Shown here: piece by piece, positions 57,149-64,000 of the stretch
Layout of the letters: every line of letters begins with the position of its first letter
Numbering within the stretch: position 1 is the stretch's first letter
Assembly: GCF_036169555.1 (NCBI RefSeq)
Contig: NZ_CP108032.1
Span: 7,006,001 to 7,070,000 of the forward strand
Reading direction: 5' to 3'
DNA: 64,000 bases
Source: Streptomyces sp. NBC_00306
GTDB taxonomy: Bacteria > Actinomycetota > Actinomycetes > Streptomycetales > Streptomycetaceae
The notes under the pieces: model-generated
What the model was told of the DNA's origin: nothing
Database searches by the model: none
What the model saw: the letters and a program-made list of their open reading frames with translations, nothing else
Program-made: the position numbers and the translations under genes

Positions 57149-58345
57149 TCACACCGCCGGCTCCAGTCCGACCACCTCGGACAGCCTCTGAGACCACTGG
57201 CCCTTCGCCGTCCCGAGAGCCACTTCCGCGAGGCGGAGCAGCTGGACGTCGGATGTGCCGGCGGGGGCGAACATGTGCAGCGCGTCCCGCAGATAGCGCT
57301 CGATGGGCCGGTCGGTGAAGAGCCCGGCGGCGGCGTGGATCTCCATGGCGTTGCGGGCCGAGTCGATGGCCGACTCCACATTGATGAGCTTGGCGTTCAT
57401 CAGCTCCGCGTCGCACGGCAGGCCCGCGTCGAGGAGATGCACCGCGTGATAGGCGGCCAGCCGGGCGGTCATGAGCCGTGACTGGAGCTTGCCGAGCTTC
57501 AGCTTGATGGTCGGCAGCTCGTGCAGGGGCTTGCCGTAGCGCCGGCGCTGCTCGCAGAACCGGGTCGTCTCGTCCAGGATCGCCTGGTGGATGCCGAGCG
57601 AGACGGCGGTGAGGTTCGCGCGTCCGTACAGCACGCTCGAGGAGTACGCCACGGCCAGACCGTCGCCTTCCCGGCCGAGCCGGTTCGCCGCGGGCACCCG
57701 GCAGTCGTGGAAGTGGAGTTCGCCGAAGCTGAAGCCGTGCAGACCCATCGTCGGCCGCTGGTCGCCGACACGCACACCGGGGCGGTCCGACTCGACGAGG
57801 AAGGCGGTCAGACCGCCCGATCCGGAGCCGGTCCGCACCACCACGCCGTGCAGATCGCCCACATGACTGTTGCCGACGTACACCTTCCGGCCGTTCAGGA
57901 CGTAGTCGTCACCGTCCCGTACCGCGGTGGCACTCATGCCGAGGACATGGCCCCCCGACTCGGGTTCGGTCACCGCGATCGTCGGCAGACACTCGCCGGC
58001 GGCGATGGCGGGCAGCCAGGTCTTCTTCTGTGTCTCGTTGCCGAAGTGGACGATCTTGGCCACGCCCAGCTGGGAGGCCTGCACCATCGCGCCCATGGCT
58101 CCGCTGACGCGGGCCAGCTCCTCGATGATGATCGTCTTGGCGAGGTGTCCCGCGCCCATGCCGCCGTGGCCTCGGCTGATCGTCGCCCCCAGCCAGCCCT
58201 GCCGGGCTATGAGCCGGGACAGATCGTGGTGGACCGAGCGGGCAGCCTCCATGGCGGGGATTCTGGGGCGTACCTCCCTCTCCGCGAAGCGCCGTACCTC
58301 TGCGCGTAGTTGATGATGCAGCCGACTGGCGAAGTAGCCGTCCAA
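57149..58345 (-). CDS. Acyl-CoA dehydrogenase family protein, TTG start
   Basis: A 398-aa flavoprotein with the acyl-CoA dehydrogenase fold. The N-terminal domain is ELARVSGAMGAMVQASQLGVAKIV. The FAD/substrate motif is AVTEPESGGHVLGMSATAVRDGDDYVLNGRKVYVGN. The C-terminal four-helix bundle has TRFCEQRRRYGKPLHELPTIK and IHAAAGLFTDRPIERYLRD. I place the start at TTG 58345 because AGAGGAGGG is seven nucleotides upstream and MDGYFASRLHHQLRAEVRRFAEREV aligns with the family. The frame remains open far upstream but lacks homology. Often in secondary metabolism; no partner genes here. Confidence 0.85.
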   Translation of the reverse strand: MDGYFASRLHHQLRAEVRRFAEREVRPRIPAMEAARSVHHDLSRLIARQGWLGATISRGHGGMGAGHLAKTIIIEELARVSGAMGAMVQASQLGVAKIVHFGNETQKKTWLPAIAAGECLPTIAVTEPESGGHVLGMSATAVRDGDDYVLNGRKVYVGNSHVGDLHGVVVRTGSGSGGLTAFLVESDRPGVRVGDQRPTMGLHGFSFGELHFHDCRVPAANRLGREGDGLAVAYSSSVLYGRANLTAVSLGIHQAILDETTRFCEQRRRYGKPLHELPTIKLKLGKLQSRLMTARLAAYHAVHLLDAGLPCDAELMNAKLINVESAIDSARNAMEIHAAAGLFTDRPIERYLRDALHMFAPAGTSDVQLLRLAEVALGTAKGQWSQRLSEVVGLEPAV

Positions 58346-58865
58346 CGCGAGCCCTCCTCTGCGAAACGCCTGCTCGGGCGGTTGTTCGAGCAGGTGGTGC
58401 ATCGGCAGTGGTCCCGTCCCGAACAGGCCCGCCATGTGGTCGTGTTGATCAGTTGCACGTGGCACAGGAGCGACGCCGACGGTGTCCTGATGCCGGCCGT
58501 CGATGGGTTGAGGGATGGTGGGTTGCGCGTGGTGGTGGCCCGTCCGGTACTGCGGTACGGCATTCCCCGTGTACTTCTTTCTGCCACATGCCAACGGCAA
58601 AGGTTTCGTAGGCATATGGCACTGAGGGACAGCCGCTGCTGGCGAACGGGCCCCGAAGCGGGCATCCGTGCGCACCGGGAGGACCGCTACGGCAAGGCTC
58701 CGGGCGGGAAGCGGCACGGCCGGACCGGGCTCGCGGCGGGCGGCCCGGCGCTGCCCGCGTACAGCGGTGCATTTCGGCGCGTGGGGCGTGCACGGGGCGC
58801 CAGGGGCGCATGCACCGGCGTATTCGGCCTGACAGGGCCCCGCTACGCGCGACGCCCGCCCCGGG
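58346..58865. other. Long intergenic region with imperfect inverted repeat
   Basis: A 520-bp stretch with no supported gene between two minus-strand genes. TGCCACATGCC (58582-58592) and GGCATATGGCA (58611-58621) form an 11-bp inverted repeat with one mismatch and an 18-nt spacer, in an AT-richer patch about 240 bp upstream of the acyl-CoA dehydrogenase start. This is the likely promoter/operator zone of that gene. The rest shows nothing recognisable. Confidence 0.5.
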
Positions 58866-60053
58866 TTACGCCCGGCGCTCCAGTACGTCGACGGCCAGCT
58901 CGCGCACCACCGCCTCGTCGACCTCGACGCCGAGACCCGGCGCGTCGGGAACACGGGCCACGCCCTTCTCCACCCGTACGGTCTCACCCGCGTACGGCGA
59001 ATCGATGAACTGCCGCCCGTTCAGGTCGACCGGGGTGTCGATGCCGTACGCCGAGAACAGATGGAGCGACGCGGCCAGCCCCAGATCAGAGTCGGTGAGC
59101 CCCGACCCCATCAGCCGCACCCCGCAGTCCTCGGCGAGCGAACACAGTCGGCGCGACAGGGTGAGTCCGCCGCTGCGCTGCACCTTGGCGATCGCCACGT
59201 CGACGGCTTCCAGGCGTACGAAGGTCGCCAGATCGGTCGGGTGGCGCAGGCTCTCGTCGAGGGCCACCGGCACGGGGGAGTGCTCGCGCAGCCGGCGAAG
59301 CCCTGCGATGTCGTTGGCGGGCAGCGGCTGTTCGAAGGCGGTGATGCCGATCTCGTCCAGCCGCCGGGCCATGCGCAGTGCGGCATCCACCGTGTACGCC
59401 TGATTCGCGTCCACCCACACCGGGGCGCCCGGCGCGTGCTCGCGCACAGCGGCCACCACGGCGGCGTCCGTGTCCTCGTCATGGAGCCCGATCTTGACCT
59501 TGAACGCACGGTGGCCTGCGTCCGATCCCTCCGCCACGCTGTCGCCGACCTCGGCGGGGGACTGTCCGGACACGATCCACCCGAGCTCGATCGTCTCCGA
59601 CCGGCGCTGTCCCCACAGCACGCCGAGCGGTACGCCGGCGGCCCGCCCCAGCAGGTCGTGCAGGGCGGTGTCGACCGCGCTCTTGGCGAGGGGGGCCCCG
59701 ATGGTGAAGCCGCGGTTGATCGCCCGATCGAAGGCGCGGTCGACGGCGTCGAGATTCCAGACCGGAGTGCCGATGACGGCCGGTGCGAGATAGCGGTCGA
59801 TGGTGGTGACGATGGACTCGGCCGTCTCGTAGGTCCAGGCCGGCAGCGGCGTGGCCTCGCCCCAGCCGTGCGCCCCGTCCGCGGTCACCTTCACCAGCAC
59901 CCGTATCGAGGGCTGTCCGGCGACGGCGACGGCCCCGCCCGAGACGCCGAAGGAACGGCGGGTCGGCAGCGCGACCGCGAAGGTCTCGACACGGTCGATC
60001 GTGGCCTGCACGGGGGAGGTGCTCCGTTCGGTCAGCGGGCTGTGCGCGGTCAT
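58866..60053 (-). CDS. Enolase-superfamily enzyme (mandelate racemase/muconate lactonizing type)
   Basis: A 395-aa enzyme with the MLE-subgroup signature. The KxK catalytic pair is AFKVKIG. The metal ligands appear as VWVDANQAY, FEQPLPANDI and ALDESLRHP, and a catalytic-lysine region as DVAIAKVQRSGGLT. It abstracts an alpha-proton from a carboxylate; cycloisomerase, epimerase and dehydratase are all possible. AAGGA precedes the ATG at 60053. Its start overlaps the LacI-regulator stop by 4 nt, so enzyme and regulator are co-expressed, probably for catabolism of an unknown acid. Confidence 0.88.
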   Translation of the reverse strand: MTAHSPLTERSTSPVQATIDRVETFAVALPTRRSFGVSGGAVAVAGQPSIRVLVKVTADGAHGWGEATPLPAWTYETAESIVTTIDRYLAPAVIGTPVWNLDAVDRAFDRAINRGFTIGAPLAKSAVDTALHDLLGRAAGVPLGVLWGQRRSETIELGWIVSGQSPAEVGDSVAEGSDAGHRAFKVKIGLHDEDTDAAVVAAVREHAPGAPVWVDANQAYTVDAALRMARRLDEIGITAFEQPLPANDIAGLRRLREHSPVPVALDESLRHPTDLATFVRLEAVDVAIAKVQRSGGLTLSRRLCSLAEDCGVRLMGSGLTDSDLGLAASLHLFSAYGIDTPVDLNGRQFIDSPYAGETVRVEKGVARVPDAPGLGVEVDEAVVRELAVDVLERRA

Positions 60054-61123
60054 CGACGAGTCCTTTCCGCAAGGGAATCGGGGGGAGGTGGCGCGGCGCT
60101 GGCCCGCAGGACGACCTCGCCGCCGGCCCGCACCACACGTGAGCGCGGTCCGCGTGGCTCCCGCAGGGCCAGGGCCATGACCTGCTGCCCCATCGCGGCG
60201 AGCGGCAGGGCGACGGTGGTCAGGGGCGGTGAGAGCTCCCGTACGAGCGGGATGTCGTCGAAGCCCGCCAGGGAGATGTCCTCGGGGACCCGTACGCCCT
60301 CCTCCCGGAAGGCGGCGAGTGCCCCGACCGCCATCACGTCGGTGACGGCGAAGACGCAGGTCGGCCGGGTGGGCCGGGTCAACAGCTCGCGTGCGGCCGC
60401 GTATCCCCCGTCGCGGGTGAACGGGCCCTCCACGACGCGCTCCTGGGGCAGCGTGACACCGGCCCCGGCAAGGCCGTCACGGAAGCCCGCCAGCCGGTCG
60501 GAGACGGTGGTCAGTTCCGGCGGGCCGCTGAGCACGGCGAACTCCCGGTGCCCGAGGCCCAGCAGAGCACGCGCCAGGGCCGCCGCGCCGGCGCGGTTCT
60601 CGGGCAGCACGGCGTCCACCCGCAGGCTGCGGTGCCGGCTCACCACCGCGACCCGGCCGCCGGCGCGGACGTACGGTTCGAGTTCGGCGGCGAGGGCCCG
60701 CTCCCAGGCGCGGTCCTGGAAGCCCGAGCCGATGAGCAGGATCGCGCGGGCCCGCTGTGCGCGGAGCGTGGAGACGTACGCGATCTCGCGCTCGGGTTCC
60801 CGGAAGGTGCTGGCGAGCATGACGAGGAGGTCCTGCTCGGCGGCCGCGCGCATCACTCCGGCGGCGATCGCGGCGAAGTACGGGTCGCCGACGTCGTGGC
60901 AGATCAGTCCGACCGTGTTGTTGGAGGCGCTGGCGAGCGCCTGGGCATGGGCGTTGGGTATGTAGCCGAGCAGATCCGCGGCCGCGCGGACCCGCCGGCG
61001 CAGGTCCTCCCGGACCCGTGTGGTCCCGTTGAGCGCGCGGGAGGCCGTGGCCAGGGAGACCCCGGCCTGCCGCGCGACGACGTCGAGCGTCACATGGACG
61101 GGTGTTGCTTGCCGTTCACTCAC
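60050..61123 (-). CDS. LacI family transcriptional regulator
   Basis: A 357-aa LacI/GalR repressor. The HTH is TLDVVARQAGVSLATASRALNGTTRVREDLRRRV (about 12-45), with the hinge DLLGYIPNAHAQALAS. The periplasmic-binding-like effector domain spans about 70-340 (VGLICHDVGDPYFAAIAAG, FAVTDVMAVGAL, EDISLAGFDDIPL). The GTG at 61123 has a G-rich Shine-Dalgarno; the longer open frame upstream runs through the operator and IS end and is rejected. It probably controls its own operon and the plus-strand ABC genes via the palindromes at 61196-61222. Confidence 0.9.
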   Translation of the reverse strand: MSERQATPVHVTLDVVARQAGVSLATASRALNGTTRVREDLRRRVRAAADLLGYIPNAHAQALASASNNTVGLICHDVGDPYFAAIAAGVMRAAAEQDLLVMLASTFREPEREIAYVSTLRAQRARAILLIGSGFQDRAWERALAAELEPYVRAGGRVAVVSRHRSLRVDAVLPENRAGAAALARALLGLGHREFAVLSGPPELTTVSDRLAGFRDGLAGAGVTLPQERVVEGPFTRDGGYAAARELLTRPTRPTCVFAVTDVMAVGALAAFREEGVRVPEDISLAGFDDIPLVRELSPPLTTVALPLAAMGQQVMALALREPRGPRSRVVRAGGEVVLRASAAPPPPDSLAERTRR

Positions 61124-61152
61124 CGCACCCCCCGAAACTTCGGGACGACCTA

Positions 61153-61182
61153 TTGACCGTGCGTACAGGCAGTCATTAGCGT
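61153..61182 (+). promoter_or_regulatory. Candidate sigma70-type promoter facing the ABC operon
   Basis: TTGACC (61153-61158) is followed after 18 bp by TAGCGT (61177-61182) on the plus strand, a good HrdB-like promoter. The predicted start near 61189 lies just before the LacI-type palindromes. It points toward the ABC permease gene, which now lies beyond the IS element. Confidence 0.6.
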
Positions 61183-61195
61183 GGCGACACCTTAC

Positions 61196-61222
61196 CAGAA
61201 AGCGCTTTCTGAAAGCGTTTTC
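61196..61222. promoter_or_regulatory. Overlapping LacI-type operators
   Basis: CAGAAAGCGCTTTCTG (61196-61211) is a perfect 16-bp palindrome with the central CG typical of LacI-family sites. GAAAGCGTTTTC (61211-61222) is a second, imperfect site overlapping it by one base. They lie 73 bp upstream of the lacI-type gene start and just downstream of the plus-strand promoter. Confidence 0.8.
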
Positions 61223-61250
61223 CGCAGATGTCAGTCCACAGCTCTTCTTA

Positions 61251-62107
61251 GACGCCATCTCATTTGGCGAGTCTGCGGTAGCAGATGAGGGTGCAGGCGA
61301 TGCTGGTGAAGGCGAGGAAGTGGTCGGCTTTGCGTTCGTAGCGTCGGTGGAGGCGGCGGCAGCCGGCGAGCCAGGCCATGGTGCGTTCCACGGTCCAGCG
61401 ATGGCGGCCCAGCCGTTGTGAGGACTCGACTCCCTTGCGGGCGATGCGGTGGGTGATGCCGCGCGTGCGTAACCATTTCCGCAGGTGGGCGTAGTCGTAG
61501 CCCTTGTCGGCGTGGAGTTTGGCGGGCTTGCGCCGTCGCCGGCCGCGGCGCGAGCGGATGGGCGGGATGCCCTTCACGAGCGGGATCAGGGCCTGGCTGT
61601 CGTGCAGATTGGCCCCGGAAATGCCGACGGATATGGGCAGACCCGATCGTTCCGTGATCAGGTGGATCTTCGAGCCGTACTTGCCCCGGTCGACAGGATT
61701 CGGACCTGTCAGGTCCCCCTTTTCAGGGCCCGCATGTTCACCGAGTCGATCGCGCACCTCGACCAGTCCAGCTCGCCGCGGGCACCGAGTTCGTCGAGGA
61801 CCAGGCGGTGGAGTTTGGCCCACACCCTGGCCTTGGACCACTCCGCAAACCGCCGGTGGGCGGTCGCTCCGGACGGGCCGAACGACGCCGAAGGCAGCTG
61901 CTGCCAGGTGCAACCCGATGTCGCCACGAAGACGATCGCCGCCAGCACTTCCCGGTCGCCGTGCCGACGCCGACCACCGCCCTGCGGCCGCGACGGCGCC
62001 TCCGGTACCACCCGCTGGAACAACTCCCACAACTCGTCCGGCACCAACCGCTCAACGATCCCCACCATGACTCACAGACTACCGAGTCACCCAAATGAGA
62101 TGGCTTC
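61251..62107. mobile_element. IS5-family insertion sequence (857 bp)
   Basis: The ends are 17-bp inverted repeats, GACGCCATCTCATTTGG at 61251-61267 and its complement CCAAATGAGATGGCTTC at 62091-62107, with one mismatch. The element is flanked by a TTA direct repeat (61248-61250 and 62108-62110), consistent with the short TA-type duplications of the IS427 group of IS5. It encodes one transposase on the minus strand, in two overlapping frames. Both ends and all catalytic residues are present, so it may be active. Confidence 0.92.
61260..62068 (-). CDS. IS5 family transposase, made by -1 frameshift of two frames
   Basis: The first frame (61709-62068) begins MVGIVERLVPDELWELF, and its HTH-like region and first catalytic Asp lie in CAIDSVNMRALKRGT. 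The second frame (stop at 61260) resumes with EKGDLTGPNPVDRGKYGSK and carries the second Asp in LHADKGYDY and the Glu in RWTVERTMAWLAG. The frames join at AAAAGGGGG (61715-61723, minus strand). A -1 shift gives a single 269-aa DDE transposase; without it the first frame yields only 119 aa. The stop codon lies within the left inverted repeat. Confidence 0.88.
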
Positions 62108-62139
62108 TTAGCCGCTCCGGAGACCGGAGGAGTTGACCC

Positions 62140-63003
62140 GTGAGCCAGAGCGTCATCAACGCAACACCCGAGAAAGTGGCGGGAGTTGCCCAGCGGAACA
62201 AGCCGGGAACGGGGGAGCGGATCACTCGCGCCCTGGACCGGAGCTGGCGCCCCGTGGCGCTGCTGCTGGTCTGCTTCGGCGCGTGGTGGGTGATCGCCGC
62301 GGCCGAACTGGTCGAGCCCTACCTCGTCCCCTCGCCCGGCGCGACGCTCGACGTCCTGACCGGCAAGACCGACTACCTCTGGCAGCACACCTGGGTGACC
62401 ACCTACGAGACGCTGCTCGGCTTCCTGATCGCCGTCGTCGTCGGCGTCGCCGCCGCGGTGATCATGGTCTACTCGACGACCGTCGAGAAGACGCTCTATC
62501 CGATCCTGCTCTTCGCCCAGGTCGTTCCCAAGATCGCCATCGCGCCGCTGTTCGTCGTCTGGCTCGGCTTCGGCATCGCCCCGAAGATCCTGATCGCCGT
62601 GCTGATCGCCTTCTTCCCCGTTGTCATCTCGATGGTGACCGGACTCAAGGCGGTCGACCCGGAGATGCTCCAGCTGTCGTCGACGATGGGCGCGAACTCC
62701 TGGCAGACCTTCGTCAAGATCCGCTTCCCCGCCTCCCTCCCGCACCTTTTCTCCGGCCTCAAGGTCGCGGTCACGCTCGCCGTCACCGGCGCCGTCGTCG
62801 GCGAGTTCGTCGGTGCCAACGAGGGACTCGGCTACGTCATCCTCCAGGCCAACGGCAACCTCGACACCCCGATGCTCTTCGCGGGACTGCTCGTGATGTC
62901 GCTGATCGGCGTGATCCTCTTCGTCCTCGTCGAGATCGCCGAGAAGTTCCTGCTCCCGTGGCACGCCAGCCGCCGGGACTCCGGTGCCACCACCGCCTAC
63001 TGA
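62140..63003 (+). CDS. ABC transporter permease (SsuC/TauC-like)
   Basis: A 287-aa BPD_transp_1 permease with about six membrane segments (VALLLVCFGAWWVIAAAELV, LLGFLIAVVVGVAAAVIM and others). The EAA-type cytosolic loop is LQLSSTMGANSWQTFVKIRFPASLPHLFSGLKVAV. It belongs to the nitrate/sulfonate/taurine-type importers. GGAGGAG precedes the GTG at 62140. The promoter-proximal end is displaced because the IS element ends only 33 bp upstream. It is followed 36 bp later by the binding-protein gene. Confidence 0.9.
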   Translation: MSQSVINATPEKVAGVAQRNKPGTGERITRALDRSWRPVALLLVCFGAWWVIAAAELVEPYLVPSPGATLDVLTGKTDYLWQHTWVTTYETLLGFLIAVVVGVAAAVIMVYSTTVEKTLYPILLFAQVVPKIAIAPLFVVWLGFGIAPKILIAVLIAFFPVVISMVTGLKAVDPEMLQLSSTMGANSWQTFVKIRFPASLPHLFSGLKVAVTLAVTGAVVGEFVGANEGLGYVILQANGNLDTPMLFAGLLVMSLIGVILFVLVEIAEKFLLPWHASRRDSGATTAY

Positions 63004-63038
63004 TCCCGCACGACCCACGCTGACGAGAAGGACCAGCC

Positions 63039-64000
63039 ATGACTGCGCGCAGAGTTCTGATCGGCCTCGTTCCGCTGCTCCTGGTCGCCACGGCCTGCGG
63101 TGAGGACGGCTCCGACAAGAGCACCAGTGACTCGGGCAAGAAGCTCGACAAGGTCACCCTGACCCTCAACTGGTACCCGTACGGCGAGCACGCGCCGTTC
63201 TACTACGGCAAGCAGCAGAAGATCTTCGAGAAGCACGGCATCGACCTCACCATCCAGGCCGGACAGGGGTCCCAGAAGACCGTCCAGGCCACCGGCGCGG
63301 GCCAGACCGACTTCGGCTGGGCGGACACTCCCGCGGTGCTCTCCGGCGTCGACTCCGGCGTCAAGGTCAAGAGCCTCGGTGTCTTCCTCCAGACCACGCC
63401 GTCCTCCGTGCAGTTCTTCGCGTCGCAGGGCATCAAGGCCCCCGCCGACCTCAAGGGCAAGACCATCGCGGGCACCGCGGGCGACGCGCTCTCCAAGACG
63501 TTCCCGATCTTCCTGAAGAAGAACAACCTCCAGGAGTCGGACGTCAAGGTCCAGAACACCGACCCGGCGGGCAAGATCGCCGCGGTGATCTCCGGCAAGA
63601 CGGACGGGCTGCTCGGCTACGCCAGCGACCAGGGCCCCACCATGCAGAACAAGGCCAAGAAGCCGGTCGCGTATCTGCGCTTCTCCGAGAACGGGCTCAA
63701 CTTCTACTCCAACGGCCTCATCACCGGGCAGCGTTTCCTGACCACCAAGAAGGACGTGGCCGCCCGCATGGCCAAGGCGGTCAGCGAGTCCTTCGCCGCC
63801 GCCGAGAAGTCACCCGACCCGGCCGTCGGCGCGATGGACGGCGCGAGCGAGCAACTCCCGCCCAAGGAGGTGTTGTCGGAGCAGTTCAAGACGACCCTGA
63901 CCCTGCTGCACACCCAGGCGACCCAGGGCAAGGCACCGGGCGTCAACACCGATGCCGACTGGCAGCAGACGATCGACGTCTTCTCCGAGGCCGGCCTGGT
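63039..64000 (+). CDS. ABC transporter substrate-binding lipoprotein (NMT1/SsuA-like), partial at window end
   Basis: At least 320 aa, truncated by the window end. The signal sequence MTARRVLIGLVPLLLVATAC has a lipobox with Cys20, so it is a lipoprotein. The mature domain reads LTLNWYPYGEHAPFYYGKQQKIFEKHGIDL, GQTDFGWADTPAVLSGVDSG and DLKGKTIAGTAGDALSKTFP, the NMT1/ThiY-type fold. NMT1 proteins carry thiamine precursors, sulfonates or aromatic acids, so ligand identity is open. AAGGA precedes the ATG. The ATPase gene is expected just outside the window. Confidence 0.9.
   Translation, partial: MTARRVLIGLVPLLLVATACGEDGSDKSTSDSGKKLDKVTLTLNWYPYGEHAPFYYGKQQKIFEKHGIDLTIQAGQGSQKTVQATGAGQTDFGWADTPAVLSGVDSGVKVKSLGVFLQTTPSSVQFFASQGIKAPADLKGKTIAGTAGDALSKTFPIFLKKNNLQESDVKVQNTDPAGKIAAVISGKTDGLLGYASDQGPTMQNKAKKPVAYLRFSENGLNFYSNGLITGQRFLTTKKDVAARMAKAVSESFAAAEKSPDPAVGAMDGASEQLPPKEVLSEQFKTTLTLLHTQATQGKAPGVNTDADWQQTIDVFSEAGL

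Noticed and set aside
58346-58987. N-terminal extension of the acyl-CoA dehydrogenase to 612 aa
   Set aside because: The extension has no family similarity and covers an AT-richer patch with an inverted repeat. The TTG at 58345 has a near-perfect ribosome binding site.
61738-63018. A 426-codon minus-strand frame running from the ABC permease into the IS element
   Set aside because: It crosses the IS right inverted repeat and mirrors the permease; it shows no domain.
1-64000. CRISPR arrays, rRNA, tRNA, prophage or a plasmid origin
   Set aside because: No regularly spaced repeats, no rRNA- or tRNA-like sequence, and no phage structural or replication genes were seen on either strand.

Overview
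This 64 kb window is high-GC DNA with Streptomyces-style gene architecture. It has many GTG starts, frequent 4-nt ATGA/GTGA stop-start overlaps, a hopanoid locus, a conservon-type G-protein operon, and Streptomyces-type small proteins (LPFR-motif, DUF6126). Hopanoid gene order from hpnC to hpnO plus an XRE regulator matches my recollection of the S. coelicolor SCO6759-6771 region. I infer a Streptomyces chromosome. I saw no rRNA, tRNA, CRISPR array, prophage or plasmid origin.

Layout. 0-11 kb holds housekeeping and accessory singletons: the Tex RNA-binding protein with a micro-ORF, an SCO6745-family protein, a GlxA/PfpI pair, an enoyl-CoA hydratase, a RsbW-like ATPase, Idi, a methyltransferase-GNAT fusion, a cation efflux protein and GalE. 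11.6-18.8 kb is a plus-strand envelope-polymer operon: two CDP-alcohol phosphotransferases, a nucleotidyltransferase, a glycerol-1-phosphate-dehydrogenase-like enzyme, a GT2 glycosyltransferase and a TagGH-like ABC exporter. It ends in a 14-bp-stem terminator. 19.2-32.1 kb is a complete hopanoid operon (hpnC, hpnD, hpnE, prenyl synthase, shc, hpnG, hpnH, hpnO) that carries its own copies of two MEP-pathway enzymes (ispG, dxs). An XRE-cupin regulator and a DUF6126 membrane peptide follow. 33-38.5 kb has a tyrosine phosphatase, an alpha-galactosidase, a LysM/M23 peptidase behind a c-di-AMP (ydaO/yuaA) riboswitch, and an SGNH hydrolase.

38.5-45.4 kb is the most enigmatic part. A five-gene minus-strand operon of the STM4011-STM4015 type encodes two radical SAM proteins, an alkaline-phosphatase-superfamily hydrolase, an ATP-grasp-like protein and a leucine-rich-repeat protein. 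A plus-strand pair diverges from it, encoding a 108-aa protein and a DUF6745 protein. Both divergent leaders carry a motif resembling the actinobacterial RecA-independent (PafBC-type) DNA-damage promoter, TTGTCRGTG-N8-TAnnnT. I propose this as an undescribed, possibly damage-inducible peptide or protein modification system.

45.6-53 kb has a PfkB kinase, a TetR regulator, a Glu/Leu/Val-type dehydrogenase overlapping a ThDP enzyme with an internal repeat insertion, a PPOX/F420-type oxidoreductase and a metallo-beta-lactamase-fold hydrolase. 53.2-57.1 kb is a five-gene conservon (CvnA-D plus a GAF protein). 57.1-64 kb has an acyl-CoA dehydrogenase, an enolase-superfamily enzyme translationally coupled to a LacI regulator, and a SsuC/NMT1-like ABC uptake operon that runs off the window end. 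An 857-bp IS5-family element sits between the putative LacI-controlled promoter/operator and the ABC operon.
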